Below are positions 56,801-64,000 of a stretch of DNA of 64,000 nt, in pieces. The translations under genes and the position numbers were made by a program. This stretch comes from Mimachlamys varia (taxonomy: Eukaryota > Mollusca > Bivalvia > Pectinida > Pectinidae): positions 14,196,757 through 14,260,756 of the forward strand of contig OX392543.1 in NCBI GenBank assembly GCA_947623455.1, read 5' to 3'. The notes under the pieces were generated by a model. The model had not been told where the DNA came from and made no database searches. It worked only from the letters and a program-made list of their open reading frames with translations. The first letter of the stretch is position 1; each line of letters starts with the position of its first letter.

Positions 56801-59800
56801 TGCATTGCTTAAATGTACTTTTTACAGTATATAGTAATTTGCTAAAGTATTCAGTAGTTGTATGGGGATCTTTAATTTCATAATGACAGCGACTCGTGGA
56901 CTTTACGCTTGACTGATATATTTTCCACCTGACCTACCTCCATGGACTCTACACTTCACTGGTATATTTACCCTTGACCTACCTCCATGGACTTTCCGCT
57001 TGACTGATATATTTTCCACCGACCTACATGTACCTCCATGGACTTTACGCTTCACTGGTATATTTCCCCCCGACCTACCTCAATGGACTTTACGCTTCAC
57101 TGGTATATTTCCCCCCGACCTACCTCAATGGACTTTACGCTTCACTGGTATATTACCTCAGACCTATCGCCGTGGAATTTACACTTCACTGACATATTTT
57201 CCCCCCTGACCTACCTCTGTGGACTTAACGCTTCACTGGTATACTCCCCCCCCCCCCCCCCCCTCCCGACTTACCTCCATGACTTTAGGCTTGACTGGTA
57301 ATACCCCCTTGACTTACCTCCATGGACCTTACGCTTCACTGGTCTGCTATCAGAGTTAGATGAAGTACTTCTCTCACTAGCTGACCTCTGCCTGTTGGAA
57401 TGAGATCCTACAAACAAATTAGTTAAACGATTAGCAAACAAAAACTTATTATTTATTTCATACTGTTTTTCCTATTTCTCCAATAAATTAATGATCTCAA
57501 CTTCCATGGCTGGATATGTGGTAACCATCACATAACAAAAATATGTCAAAACATAATTTATGTGCGTATTATACGTTAACATGCCTGTATGATACAGCTG
57601 TGAAAGATGTGTATTGAACAAAAATTGTCTTACAAGTGTGAGCTGTAGGGAATTTCCCTTTAGCTCAGCAGTAGAGCATTGGGATGGAACCAAGGGTCGC
57701 GAGTTCGAGACCCAGCGACTTCAATATTTCTATCACTTTTCCTTGTCCTATAACAAACTGGTGCCGATGATCCTTCCCGTTTCAAGGAGGAGAAGCCTTG
57801 GTGGGAAGTCAAAGAACCTGGGTTGGAGATTTAGAAAAAGGGAGGAATAGTGTAAAAGATGTACATTGATCAGGTTGCCTTACAAGCCTGAGCTGTGGGG
57901 GATTTCCCCTTAGCTCAGCGGTAGAGCATCGGGTGGGAGAGCCAAGGGTCACAAGTTCGAGACCCAGCGACAGCACTTTCCTTATCATTTTTCCTTGTCC
58001 TATTACACAGCGATACAGAATGCAAATTACCACCAATCAGAAATGTCCTAACAACCAACCTGAATGTAAGCGCTGCCTGTGGTGATTTTGATGAGGTTGC
58101 CTCTGTGGTAGAGATGGAGACACTTGTGAAGATTCTGCTACCTGGTCATGTGAGAGAGGCGTGGCTTCTGAAGCCCCCGCCCCCTGGTCATGTGATGGAA
58201 CTGTGGAGGGTACTGCTCCGTTAACTATGCTTGCGGAGGCCGGGAGATCTGGTCCAGTAATACACTGTCCCTTTCCTCCTCCTGTTGTCTCTGCTTCTAA
58301 TCCTAATTTGATTGCACATGTGCCTGGAAAAGAAAACACAAACACTGGTAATTTTCCATATCTTCTTAGGACTTTACAAGAATTTCTTATTTTTAATCAT
58401 AACTCTTCTAATGTCTTGCATTATTTTTTCACTTTTTTTTTTATTCTAAAATGTTTCGAAATTTTATCATTCTAAGGAGGACAAAGGTACGGGGTCACCT
58501 GCCCGACCACGTGGGTTTTCTCCGGGTACTCCAGTTTCCTCCCACAATAAGACCCCTCGCATGCTAACATCCGGGCCAACAAGAGTGATTAATATAAGTT
58601 GTATAGCTTGTTTCATAATTGTTGTAAAATAAATAAATTTTATATTTTACATATTCTAAGGAGGACATTTTAGGAGACATATTGTCTGTAAAATAATTCA
58701 AAACCATGTAAAGTTATTTCTAATCGAAAATTGTTTTAAGATGTGCTAAGTTATTTTCGTTGAAATAAATTAAAACAATACAAGGGATCTTCACACTGTC
58801 AAGTTCAGTTTGAACCATTGGAATTTCCAGGAAAAGCCAAATTATTTAAAATCACATTTGGATATTTCACAAAGTGTTCACATGAACAAGGTGCAAATAT
58901 CTAAACCATACGAGGGTATATAAAGATATCATAGGTTTTTTTTTAAACTATAGATCTGAAGTGTATCTATATCATGTGATACAAGAAGTAGTTACTCAAT
59001 ATTTATCTGATACTGTTAAACTTATCAAATTAAATGTGTCATCAAATCTGTTTTATTTTATTATATGTAATAATATCTTGGAGAATAGGAAAAACTTCTC
59101 GATAAATGTGATTAAAATGCAGATCCTTGTTCTCACTCTGTTTTACAAAGATCTGACATTTTCACATAAGAGGTCATGTTCTGGTGACATTGTCGCCTCT
59201 TTACTTCACACTATTGGAATTTTTCAATGATGCTGTCATCTTGCAGCAAGTCATTTTGTCATCTTATTGCACAGCAACTTTTTGGTGATGAAATGACTAA
59301 ATATACATATCTACATGATCATGCAAGATTTGTTGCCTCAAAAATTCACTCTGAAGTTTCTGTAAGAGGTAATTTGATTGGATAATGCAAAAGGTCATCA
59401 GAACTTGATTCCCTATGGGATGTTCTCAGATCTTGATGCAGCAGCTTACGGAACAGAGCAGAGATCAAGATATGATTTTAATCAGATTGTTTCTCGGTGT
59501 GCCTGTAATTTGTACCATTTTCAAGAACTCCATTGGCTAAATGTTCGCCTATATGATCTGAAACATCGCCATTCTGAGTGGGGGACATGTCCTCTCCATT
59601 CCCCGTCTTTCCTGACTTCTTCTTGTTTTTCTTCTTTTTACTTGCAACCTGCAAATTAAGTCAACATTCATTAGAACATTCACAGACTGTGAGGGTATAT
59701 TTTACAAAATAATGTGTTACATACATACTTTGTACATGTTCAGTTTCTAATTCAAAATTTTAGCGCTGTACATAAATTAACGCTGCGCAAACAGCGCGAA

Positions 59801-61238
59801 AAGTGCTAAAATTACACCACTGCTTAAATAATTGCAGTGGAACCTCGTTATCTCGAACTTGTATAACTCGAAGACCCTGTTTGATTCAAAGTATTTCGTC
59901 GGTTCCGACAAAGCTTTACACTAGTCTAGCATTCAAACTTGCGTAACTTGAATACTCGGTTAACTAGAGATTTTACAACAGTCCCGTTGACTTCAAGATA
60001 ACAGGATTTGACTTTATGTTTACAGTAATTTATATATACCCTATACAAGCATTAGTATACACACCTACTGTACTAATAAGCATAGTGTGTGTTTACTAGA
60101 ACACAAAAGGTTGTGTTTAAATAAAACCATGTTCAGAGAAAAGTTTTCATTTAAAATCTAAGGGAAAAGTGTGTTTTTGTTTCCCTGGAATAGAGTCTTT
60201 GCATACTAAAGAATGTGTTGGGAGATCAGTAAATTTGAAGTACCAGGTAAGTAACTTTTTTATATATATTTTTTTTTTTTTAAACTGCACTCTTACTATT
60301 TCACTTAACTAAAAATATCTGTTAGACATAAATGCCCCCCGCCCCCATATAATATTAGTTCATGCTTATTATGTATGTGAAGTTTGATGACAATCGTATC
60401 AGTAGTTATTTAAATAAGCTGGTTACATAACCATTGGTTTGGACGCGATTGGACCAGACGGACAAGGGTAACAAATTTCATGGCGAGGACATAAAAAAGG
60501 TGAGGATTCGCTTAGAAGGACTAGTTGGGTGTATTAAGGTAATTAGGTAAATTTTATCTGTATGTACAATGTATTTATGTAGATGAAGAAGTAGCCTTAA
60601 AGAGTTTCAAGCAATGGTGTATAATTAAGGACATTAAAAATACTTACCTTCGGACCAGAGAAATGCCATTCTGTCAAGGCTGATTTAGCACCATCTGTAA
60701 AACATGAAACATTAAATCTAAATGTCGTCTGAAATATCTGTTTTATTCTGTACTACCACAGCATTTACAAAACTATAATTAACAGACAAGGACATTAGTT
60801 TGGTGCTGTGACACTTTATCACCATGGAAGAAAGGAAAACCCAATCAGCAAGGCTAGTATAAATTGTCGAAAGAACTTCCACATTTCATAACAACTCCAA
60901 TGATGAATTTTAATTTACATTGTAGGCTATAATAATATATAGGAAAGAGTAATTTGTTCTCCTTTCCCTCAACAATAGGACAGTATGTGGTAATATTGAT
61001 TTTCTGGGATGTCAGGATGAAAGATGAAACCATTTCATTGAAGAGCATGACATTGTTGTCACTCCAAATAGATAACTACTCAATAAGGATGTAGGCAGAG
61101 TATACATCTGTTGTATACCAGGTACTTACCTTCGAGATATGCCTGTATGGCTTTCTCGACATTGTAATCATAGTACTGTAATACAAGTATGATTTCGTTG
61201 TTACTTTTCCCCAGGACAACCTCACGAACAGCATTTAC
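48088..61238 (-). CDS. SPATS2: SPATS2/SPATS2L-like protein, 14 visible exons, 5' end missing
   Basis: Exons (minus strand, high to low): 61130-61238, 60648-60694, 59516-59648, 58060-58323, 57318-57407, 55631-55760, 54879-54937, 53164-53273, 52500-52580, 51996-52017, 51314-51442, 50178-50266, 49173-49269, 48088-48521. They total 1794 nt, every junction is GT/AG and in phase, giving 597 residues plus stop. Order: CUE/UBA-like [18 protein letters not shown] segment (1-36), [11 protein letters not shown] and Lys-rich [11 protein letters not shown], polar linker, the coiled-coil core (about 215-341) characteristic of this family, Pro-rich linker, RGG-rich tail. Human SPATS2 and SPATS2L (the latter also called SGNP, stress granule and nucleolar protein) are about 550 residues; a similar RNA-linked role is inferred, not shown. 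The initiating exon was not found up to 64,000. Confidence 0.9.
48522..49172 (-). other. SPATS2-like intron holding an M2 element
   Basis: Donor GTGAGTAG after 49173, acceptor TATTGCAG before 48521. Positions 48708-49022 are the M2 element. Confidence 0.7.
48708..49022. repeat. Miniature inverted-repeat element, family M2, internally deleted
   Basis: AAAGGCCCAATATACGTAAC at the left and GTTACGTATATTGGGCCTTT at the right are exact inverses. At 315 bp it lacks about 75 bp of interior present in the other two copies. The frame 48686-48895 reads through it. Confidence 0.88.
49173..49269 (-). CDS. SPATS2: SPATS2-like exon: polar linker
   Basis: 97 nt, reads [19 protein letters not shown] and then a Gln/Ser/Thr-rich end, finishing STRGA plus one base. 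Phase 0 in, phase 1 out, matching both neighbours. Confidence 0.85.
49270..50177 (-). other. SPATS2-like intron with an unnamed bivalve-type repeat and a C-run
   Basis: Contains the repeat at 49826-50030. No other structure seen. Confidence 0.6.
49826..50030 (+). repeat. Interspersed repeat family R3
   Basis: TGTGAGACATAAATGCTCC, TGATGACAATCGGATCAGTA, GTTATTTAAATAAGCTTGTT, ACAGGACGGGACAGAC and GGGTAACACTATAAG, a run of about 17 C, then CACGGCGGGAACATAAAA. It is collinear with 60318-60500. The C-run length may be a sequencing or assembly uncertainty. Confidence 0.65.
50178..50266 (-). CDS. SPATS2: SPATS2-like exon: charged helical segment
   Basis: 89 nt between TTTTGTAG and GTAATTGG. Reads [18 protein letters not shown] then [12 protein letters not shown]. 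It is Glu/Lys rich and probably helical. Ends in phase 0. Confidence 0.85.
50761..50810 (+). repeat. (GAT)n microsatellite, about 16 units
   Basis: An uninterrupted GATGATGAT tract in an intron. A diverged second copy of its surroundings (ATCTCCACAATTATCAGGGG) lies at 50828-50895, so tract and flank were duplicated together. Confidence 0.9.
50899..51252. repeat. Pogo/Tigger-like miniature element
   Basis: Left end ACAGTGGACTCCACTTAATA, right end TATAAAGAGGAGTGCACTGT, roughly inverted. Internal pairs of TTAATATCATGTTTTTGT on both sides of the centre. No transposase. Confidence 0.6.
51314..51442 (-). CDS. SPATS2: SPATS2-like exon: Pro/Val/Glu-rich linker
   Basis: 129 nt between TTGTACAG and GTAACAG. 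Reads [18 protein letters not shown] then [19 protein letters not shown], an almost periodic PxxxEP pattern, ending VVNQ plus one base. Probably unstructured. Confidence 0.85.
51443..51995 (-). other. SPATS2-like intron, no feature seen
   Basis: AT-rich, with one overlapping pair of meaningless frames at 51823-52058. GTAAG donor at 51995, TTGTACAG acceptor at 51443. Confidence 0.6.
51996..52017 (-). CDS. SPATS2: SPATS2-like micro-exon of 22 nt
   Basis: Seven codons, EVGRFGE, plus one base, between TTCTACAG-type acceptor and GTAAG donor. Family alignments have a short SFG-type segment at this point after the core, and the phase fits both neighbours, so this tiny exon is required. Confidence 0.8.
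52018..52499 (-). other. SPATS2-like intron, no feature seen
   Basis: AT-rich; the small + strand frame at 52361-52576 is a shadow of the exon and intron. Confidence 0.6.
52500..52580 (-). CDS. SPATS2: SPATS2-like exon: end of conserved core
   Basis: 81 nt, 27 codons, [18 protein letters not shown] then LYDSDFLKL. It aligns with the end of the conserved core, where family members read HF, then ERK and DEDL-like text. Donor GTACGT, acceptor TTTTAG. Confidence 0.9.
52581..53163 (-). other. SPATS2-like intron containing a SINE head
   Basis: The only structure seen is the tRNA-like head at 52685-52760. Nothing else was recognised. Confidence 0.5.
52685..52760 (+). repeat. tRNA-derived SINE head in an intron
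   Basis: A-box-like AAGCTCAACTGGTTGAGGG and, about 35 bp later, B-box-like CGGCTCGACCCC. It resembles the head at 11608-11702 (reverse). The open frame at 52683-52961 is a read-through of it. Confidence 0.45.
53164..53273 (-). CDS. SPATS2: SPATS2-like exon: coiled-coil core, second half
   Basis: 110 nt. With the carried base it reads [18 protein letters not shown] then [19 protein letters not shown]. The [14 protein letters not shown] segment is the clearest family signature in the gene. Donor is GTATGG, slightly off consensus. Confidence 0.92.
53321..53760. repeat. Tigger-like inverted-repeat element, about 440 bp
   Basis: Left GGTCAAACCTCAATTAATCA and ACTTCGATGATACAAATT; right TCTCGATGTTTCGAAGTTTT and ACATCAAAGTTTGACAATA. 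The ends are loosely inverted and carry the AACCTC...TCGA style of Tigger elements. The interior (53555-53788) holds only a chance frame. Confidence 0.45.
53860..54310. repeat. hAT-like non-autonomous element with a duplicated left end
   Basis: AGGGCTGGGCAGT, ACCGGTATA, TGTGGTATAAAGTTGTGATG and GTACGTACC occur twice in direct tandem (53860-53928 and 53930-54000). The right end, GGTATAAAAGTGGTAC and GTGGTACCCTGCTCT, is inverted relative to them. GGGCTGGGC termini are common in hAT-like elements (memory). Confidence 0.5.
54490..54690 (+). repeat. R2 repeat, diverged
   Basis: GGATGTTTTTGAATATGTTCATTAG, shortened here to its core GAATATGTTCATTAG, then GACATTTAATTGGTCAAGAT, TTTACATGGCGAGTGTTATC, GATGAAGCAGAAG and CTTACTCTTCCGGAACATC follow R2 order. 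Confidence 0.6.
54879..54937 (-). CDS. SPATS2: SPATS2-like exon: coiled-coil core, middle
   Basis: 59 nt between CCCCTTCAG and GTAAGTAG. With carried bases it reads [18 protein letters not shown] then VA. It matches the family pattern of a Cys-Leu start followed by an [17 protein letters not shown] heptad run. Confidence 0.92.
54938..55630 (-). other. SPATS2-like intron, small internal duplication
   Basis: AGTTATCTCCCTTTGACCAT-type text at 55210-55265 recurs at 55450-55500 (AGTTATCTCCCTTGAACCAT), about 240 bp apart in the same orientation. No other feature. Confidence 0.55.
55631..55760 (-). CDS. SPATS2: SPATS2-like exon: start of coiled-coil core
   Basis: 130 nt between TGTTACAG and GTGAGCTG. 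Reads [18 protein letters not shown] then [17 protein letters not shown] and TVFEEVRT. The [17 protein letters not shown] segment aligns with the beginning of the conserved family core. Confidence 0.92.
56251..56642. repeat. Miniature inverted-repeat element, family M2, with TTAA flanks
   Basis: Left TTAAAGGCCCAATATAAGCA (from 56249) and right ACGTTTATTGGGCCTTTAA. The TTAA on each side fits a TTAA-targeting (piggyBac-type) element, though TTAA may be partly within the inverted repeat. Full-length copy, about 390 bp. Confidence 0.85.
56690..56793. repeat. Near-perfect hairpin with 50-bp arms
   Basis: The left arm starts AGCAAATATTGTTACAGTCC, includes CACACATTGCTATTGTTGAC and ends CAAACT; after 4 bases the right arm returns with about three mismatches in 50. 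No coding potential. A decayed relative is at 4713-4797. Confidence 0.88.
56890..57317 (-). repeat. Minisatellite made from the 3' end of the SPATS2-like exon and its splice donor
   Basis: About nine units, mostly 45-46 bp, with the common core CTACCTCCATGGACTTTACG followed by CTTCACTGG. The core of the true exon end at 57311-57345 reads CTTACCTCCATGGACCTTACG, one base longer than quoted text, then CTTCACTGG. Read on the minus strand the units give PVKRKVHG and then the donor GTAGGT, that is, the same codons and boundary as the exon. Unit centres fall near 56903, 56949, 56994, 57043, 57089, 57134, 57179, 57225 and 57283. The + strand frames 57000-57301 are read-through. Confidence 0.9.
57318..57407 (-). 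CDS. SPATS2: SPATS2-like exon: Ser/Arg-rich linker
   Basis: 90 nt between GTTTGTAG and GTAAGTC. Reads [18 protein letters not shown] then [12 protein letters not shown]. The basic PVKRKV could act as a nuclear or nucleolar signal (inference). Its last 30 nt plus donor gave rise to the array at 56890-57317. Confidence 0.87.
57641..57780 (+). mobile_element. tRNA-derived SINE, copy A
   Basis: A-box TTTAGCTCAGCAGTAGAGC and B-box GCGAGTTCGAGACCC, then a tail with TTTTCCTTGTCCTATAACA. The head could fold into a cloverleaf only roughly, so this is a SINE rather than a tRNA gene. About 80% similar to copy B 240 bp away. Confidence 0.6.
57884..58010 (+). mobile_element. tRNA-derived SINE, copy B
   Basis: CCTTAGCTCAGCGGTAGAGC and CACAAGTTCGAGACCC, then TTTTCCTTGTCCTATTACAC. 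The shared lead-in CTTACAAG...GAGCTGT before both heads suggests that the pair arose by local duplication of a block or that the lead-in belongs to the SINE. Confidence 0.6.
58060..58323 (-). CDS. SPATS2: SPATS2-like exon: long low-complexity linker
   Basis: 264 nt between TTTTCCAG and GTTGGT. Reads [18 protein letters not shown], then an Ala/Ser/Pro/Gln-rich stretch with two SHDQ repeats, ending a His/Gln-rich [14 protein letters not shown]. No domain; probably unstructured. The + strand frame 58161-58475 is a shadow. Confidence 0.82.
58324..59515 (-). other. SPATS2-like intron holding a clean SINE insertion
   Basis: 58484-58652 is a SINE with 15-bp target duplications. The rest (58670-59500) shows no feature; the frame at 58961-59230 is not supported. 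Confidence 0.6.
58484..58652 (+). mobile_element. 5'-truncated SINE of the same family as 20801-21035, perfect 15-bp TSD
   Basis: ATTCTAAGGAGGACA at 58469-58483 and 58653-58667 frames the insert. The body (GGTACGGGGTCACCTGCCC, GTGGGTTTTCTCCGGGTACT, TTTCCTCCCACAATAAGAC, TAACATCCGGGCCAACAAG) is collinear with the SINE at 20801-21035 but lacks the tRNA head, so reverse transcription stopped early. Confidence 0.9.
59516..59648 (-). CDS. SPATS2: SPATS2-like exon: Lys-rich segment and linker
   Basis: 133 nt. Reads [16 protein letters not shown] then [18 protein letters not shown] and [10 protein letters not shown]. The Lys-rich run is a family feature after the first domain and a likely nuclear/nucleolar signal. 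The donor (GTACAA at 59515) is weak, but a stop follows soon in the intron and only this boundary gives phase 1 for the next exon. Confidence 0.8.
59833..60030. repeat. Pogo/Tigger-like miniature element
   Basis: Left CAGTGGAACCTCGTTATCTCG; the right part has CTTCAAGATAACAGGATTTG and GACTTTA, a loose inverse of the left end. Internal ATAACTCGAAGACC and AACTTGAATACTCGG are typical. Confidence 0.5.
60318..60500 (+). repeat. Interspersed repeat family R3
   Basis: CTGTTAGACATAAATGCCCC, CATGCTTATTATGTATGTGA, TGATGACAATCGTATCAGTA, GGGTAACAAATTTCATGGCG and AGGACATAAAA are collinear with 49826-50030. Confidence 0.65.
60648..60694 (-). CDS. SPATS2: SPATS2-like exon: end of N-terminal domain
   Basis: 47 nt; with the carried base it reads [16 protein letters not shown]. 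The AL.EW...G.K pattern after the CUE/UBA-like helices is a strong family match. Donor GTAAGT, acceptor TTTTACAG. Confidence 0.92.
60695..61129 (-). other. SPATS2-like intron, no feature seen
   Basis: Standard GTAAGT donor at 61129 and TTTTACAG acceptor at 60695. The minus frame at 60854-61048 has no motif. Confidence 0.6.
61130..61238 (-). CDS. SPATS2: SPATS2-like first visible exon: CUE/UBA-like segment
   Basis: 109 nt, [18 protein letters not shown] then [18 protein letters not shown] plus one base. The pattern, a short helix, KSNNEI.LVLQ and then a [11 protein letters not shown] helix, is the classic start of SPATS2 proteins and resembles CUE/UBA folds. It opens in phase 0 after TTTTAACAG, so a preceding exon must supply the Met. 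Confidence 0.93.
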
Positions 61239-62764
61239 CTGTTAAAATAAATCAATGAGATTATATGCTTATAGGGGATGGGGAATAAACCATCTTCAGG
61301 CTATTGAATGAGATTAAATGCTTATAGGGAATGGGGAAAACCATCTTCAGGCTGTCTCTTTCATGAGTGTATCTTAATCAAAGTAACTTTATTTCTTTTT
61401 TATCAACTCAAGATTAACATTTTTTCAACGAAAGCCCAATGAAGCAGTGAAAATGGCTGAAACTTTTGACAATCTGAATTACCAGTTATACTTGTATATA
61501 TTCAACTTTGCCTTATTAATGCACAACTAGGGACTAATGCAAATCTGCAAATGAAATTTGGGAAAGATCCTTACAGTACCTGTAAATAAATAGCAATAAC
61601 AAACAATAAAACTGCCAAAATCCAAGATGGCTTTCTTTGGCAATTGGCCATGTTTTTCTGATATATCCAAAAACAGGACAATTAATGCACAACTATAGCG
61701 ATCATGTATATGGGAAACCTTCAAATGAATCTGATAATGATCCATCCAGTACTTGTCAAGAAATAGCGATAATACTCTATAACTTATCAAATTCCAAAAT
61801 GGCCACCTGCACTGTCAGCCATGTTGATTTTTAGATCAGTTCGAAAATGACACATTGATAATGCACACCTAGGGACCAAGGGGAAACAATATAATTATGA
61901 AATTTGAGTATAATCTATCCAGCACTTCTCAAGCAGGGTTTGCGTTGAAGCCGTCCCTATATCTTTTTCAAGCATAGAAACTGAAATGGACCCCACTAAT
62001 TTTCAGTATTAATTCCCATATAACTATGTAGAAGGATTCCATTTACTGGAAAGGACCCCATTTATAAAATACCCAGTGCAAATCCTGCTTCACAAGAAAT
62101 AGCATTAACAAGAACTGTTTTCAGGATTAACAGTTGGACAACGGATGAAGGTCCAACTAGTCGACCGTCTGATGATGGTGGGCTAGCTATAAACCTGTAA
62201 TTTCCAATGCATGAATTGTACACATTGTTATTGATTTGGTAGCAGTACATAGATCGTTAACAGAGGGATGGCAACTGATACCAATTAAATAATATATCAA
62301 CAATGATATCACCGCTATCCTATAGAAATTTATATACTATGCCAAGAAAACAATTCCAGGGTAAGCATTTAGTAATCAATAATACATGCAGTGTAAAACA
62401 TAGCAAGATCTAATCAGTGATAAACATTGTTGATGAATAAGACATCACAGTACCTCAGGCCTATATGTTGTACAGTAAAACTCCGGCCTATATGTATGTA
62501 GTAAAACCTTGATGTATTTCATGTTATGTTCTATCTATAGCTATAGGACTGGTACTAGCACCTACGTATCTGTTAGGTCATCCTTTTATTATGTTGTGCC
62601 AATCAAACAATAAGCTAATAAGTAAATCATTCATCAGATTTAGCAATAGGTGGAGTAGTGAAAGGAAAAGATTAGCACTTGAATATTCAGCCAGGAGGAA
62701 ATATTATCAGTAAAGCTTACGAGAAAAGACCAATGGTGCAGAAGGATATTAAGAATTAATTTCA
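61239..62764. other. Upstream intron of the SPATS2-like gene; repeat-like stretch at 61440-62130
   Basis: No Met-bearing exon ending in a phase-0 donor was found. 61440-61960 has two to three diverged units of about 180 bp (AATGCACAACTAGGGAC, TTAATGCACAACTATAG and ATAATGCACACCTAGGGACC; CCAAGATGGC and CCAAAATGGCC; GATCCATCCAGTACTT and CTATCCAGCACTTCT). A small duplication (AAACCATCTTCAGGCT) lies at 61270-61360. Confidence 0.5.
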
Positions 62765-64000
62765 GTAACTTGGGTAGAGATGTTGCTGTTTTGTCAGCTG
62801 AAGCAATGCTGTATTGTCTACTGAAACACAATTGTACTGAAAACTTGCTGTTTTGTCAGCTGATCTACTGTTGCATTGTCTACTGAAACACTACTGTATT
62901 GTACTGAAAACCTGCTGTTTTGTCAGGTGATCTACTGTTGCATATTCTACTGAAACAAATTATGCTGTATTCTGAATTATTGCCTACTGAAACACTACTG
63001 TATTGTACTCAAAACCTGCTGTATGGTCAGCTGACCTACTGCTGCATTTTCTACTCTGCTGAAACAATGCTATATTGGCTACTGAAACACTAATGTATTG
63101 TCTGCTGAAACACTACTGTATTGTACTCAAAACCTGCTGTATGGTCAGCTGACCTACTGCTGCATTTTCTACTCTGCTGAAACAATGCTATATTGGCTAC
63201 TGAAACACTAATGTATTGTCTGCTGAAACACTACTGTATTGTACTCAAAACCTGCTGTATGGTCAGCTGACCTACTGCTGCATTTTCTACTCTGCTGAAA
63301 CAATGCTATATTGACTCCTGAAACATTAATGTATTGTCAACTAAAACACTGCTGCATTGTCAACTAAAACATTGCTGTATTGTCTAGAGAAACATTAATG
63401 TATTGTCTACTGAAACACTGCTGTATTGTCTAGAGAAACATTAATGTATTGTCAACTAAAACACTGCTCTATTGTCTAGAGAAACATTAATGTATTGTCT
63501 ACTGAAACACTGCTGTATTGTCAACTAAAACACTGCTCTATTGTCTACTGAAACACTATTGTCTACTGAAACACTACTCTATTGTCTACTGAAACACTGC
63601 TCTATTGTCTACTGAAACACTATTGTCTACTGAAACACTACTCTATTGTCAACTAAAACACTGCTCTATTGTCTACTGAAACACTATTGTCTACTGAAAC
63701 ACTACTCTATTGTCTACTGAAACACTATTGTCTACTGAAACACTGCTCTATTGTCTACTGAAACACTGCTCTATTGTCTACTGAAACACTATTGTCTACT
63801 GAAACACTACTCTATTGTCTACTGAAACACTGCTCTATTGTCTACTGAAACACTGCTATATTGTCTACTGAAACACTGCTCTATTGTCTACTGAAACACT
63901 GCTCTATTGTCTACTGAAACACTATTGTCTACTGAAACACTACTCTATTGTCTACTGAAACACTGCTCTATTGTCTACTGAAACACGTACTGCTCTATTG
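62765..64000. repeat. Minisatellite, units of 18-24 bp with a 118-bp higher-order block
   Basis: Variants of ACTGAAACACTGCTCTATTG, TCTACTGAAACACTATTG and similar repeat about 50 times and run off the window end. Between about 63014 and 63300 a 118-bp block containing AACCTGCTGTATGGTCAGCT occurs three times almost unchanged. From 63540 on the units are nearly identical. It lies upstream of the visible SPATS2-like exons on that gene's strand. Confidence 0.93.

Larger units (their letters stand above)
55761..57317 (-). other. SPATS2-like intron with M2 element, hairpin and exon-derived array
   Basis: The longest visible intron, 1557 bp. Besides the three repeats annotated separately, 55761-56250 holds nothing recognisable. 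Confidence 0.65.
57408..58059 (-). other. SPATS2-like intron with two SINEs
   Basis: Two related SINE copies lie in the opposite orientation to the gene; otherwise empty. Confidence 0.6.
59649..60647 (-). other. SPATS2-like intron with two repeats
   Basis: Contains a Tigger-like element (59833-60030) and an R3 copy (60318-60500). Nothing else is recognised. Confidence 0.6.

Noticed and set aside
57000..57301. Plus-strand repeat protein of 69-87 residues
   Set aside because: It is a read-through of the exon-derived minisatellite in the wrong direction; the repeat has meaning only on the minus strand.
57641..58010. Two functional tRNA genes
   Set aside because: A and B boxes are present, but acceptor and anticodon stems do not pair well and both continue into the same non-tRNA tail; they are SINE heads.
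62440..62764. Candidate first exon of the SPATS2-like gene (donor-like words at about 62446 and 62709 on the minus strand)
   Set aside because: Neither gives a Met-led frame ending in phase 0 with family-like residues; the first exon is left as not found.
62765..64000. CRISPR array or repeat-coding gene
   Set aside because: The units abut without unique spacers and no long frame survives; it is a minisatellite.

Overview
The window is eukaryotic nuclear DNA, AT-rich, intron-bearing and dense in repeats. Intron-split genes with GT/AG boundaries, a metazoan SPATS2-type gene, LINE and SINE relics and many small terminal-inverted-repeat elements all point to an animal. Two long interspersed elements begin with the words GGCCCAGAGGGCCTGTATCG and CTCACCTGG. 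I remember these as very common in bivalve mollusc genomes, so a bivalve is my best guess; that part is memory, not something the sequence proves.

Region 1 (about 1-36,000) is a local cluster of duplicated acyl-CoA synthetase-like genes (ANL, or AMP-binding, superfamily), all on the + strand. Copy 1 (CDS 2787-4433) and copy 3 (CDS 30084-31745) are intact single-exon coding regions. Copy 2 (22936-24573) is a pseudogene with three nonsense codons in an otherwise unbroken frame. Two more 5' fragments lie at 34745-34944 and 35263-35595. Copies 1-3 share a non-coding leader exon ending in a conserved donor (GTAAGTAGGCAATAT or a close variant) and an acceptor about 30 bases before the ATG, so each was probably transcribed from its own promoter. 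Intron 1 is 1.5 kb in copy 1, 4.7 kb (swollen by repeats) in copy 2, and 0.5 kb in copy 3. The stretches between copies hold repeat families called R1 and R2 here, foldback elements, LINE relics (10190-10890 and 14496-15253), a nested SINE and one 157-bp-unit bivalve-type element.

Region 2 (about 36,000-48,000) has no gene I can support. It contains a palindromic GGATATCC array (36287-36634), several miniature elements, a second 157-bp-unit element (43651-44717) and long AT-rich stretches.

Region 3 (48,088 to at least 61,238) is one minus-strand gene. Fourteen coding exons splice in perfect phase into 597 residues with the order expected for SPATS2/SPATS2L: a CUE/UBA-like N-terminal segment, a low-complexity linker, a coiled-coil core and an RGG-rich C-terminus. 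Its first exon or exons were not found and probably lie beyond 64,000. Its introns hold many repeats, among them an array of about nine copies of a 45-bp unit copied from the 3' end of one of the gene's own exons together with its splice donor.

Region 4 (62,765-64,000) is a minisatellite that runs off the window.

The two gene systems appear unrelated: the synthetases are metabolic enzymes, and the SPATS2-like protein is a predicted RNA-binding, stress-granule or nucleolar type protein. Exon boundaries were worked out by hand from splice motifs and phase; repeat boundaries are approximate unless target-site duplications are stated.
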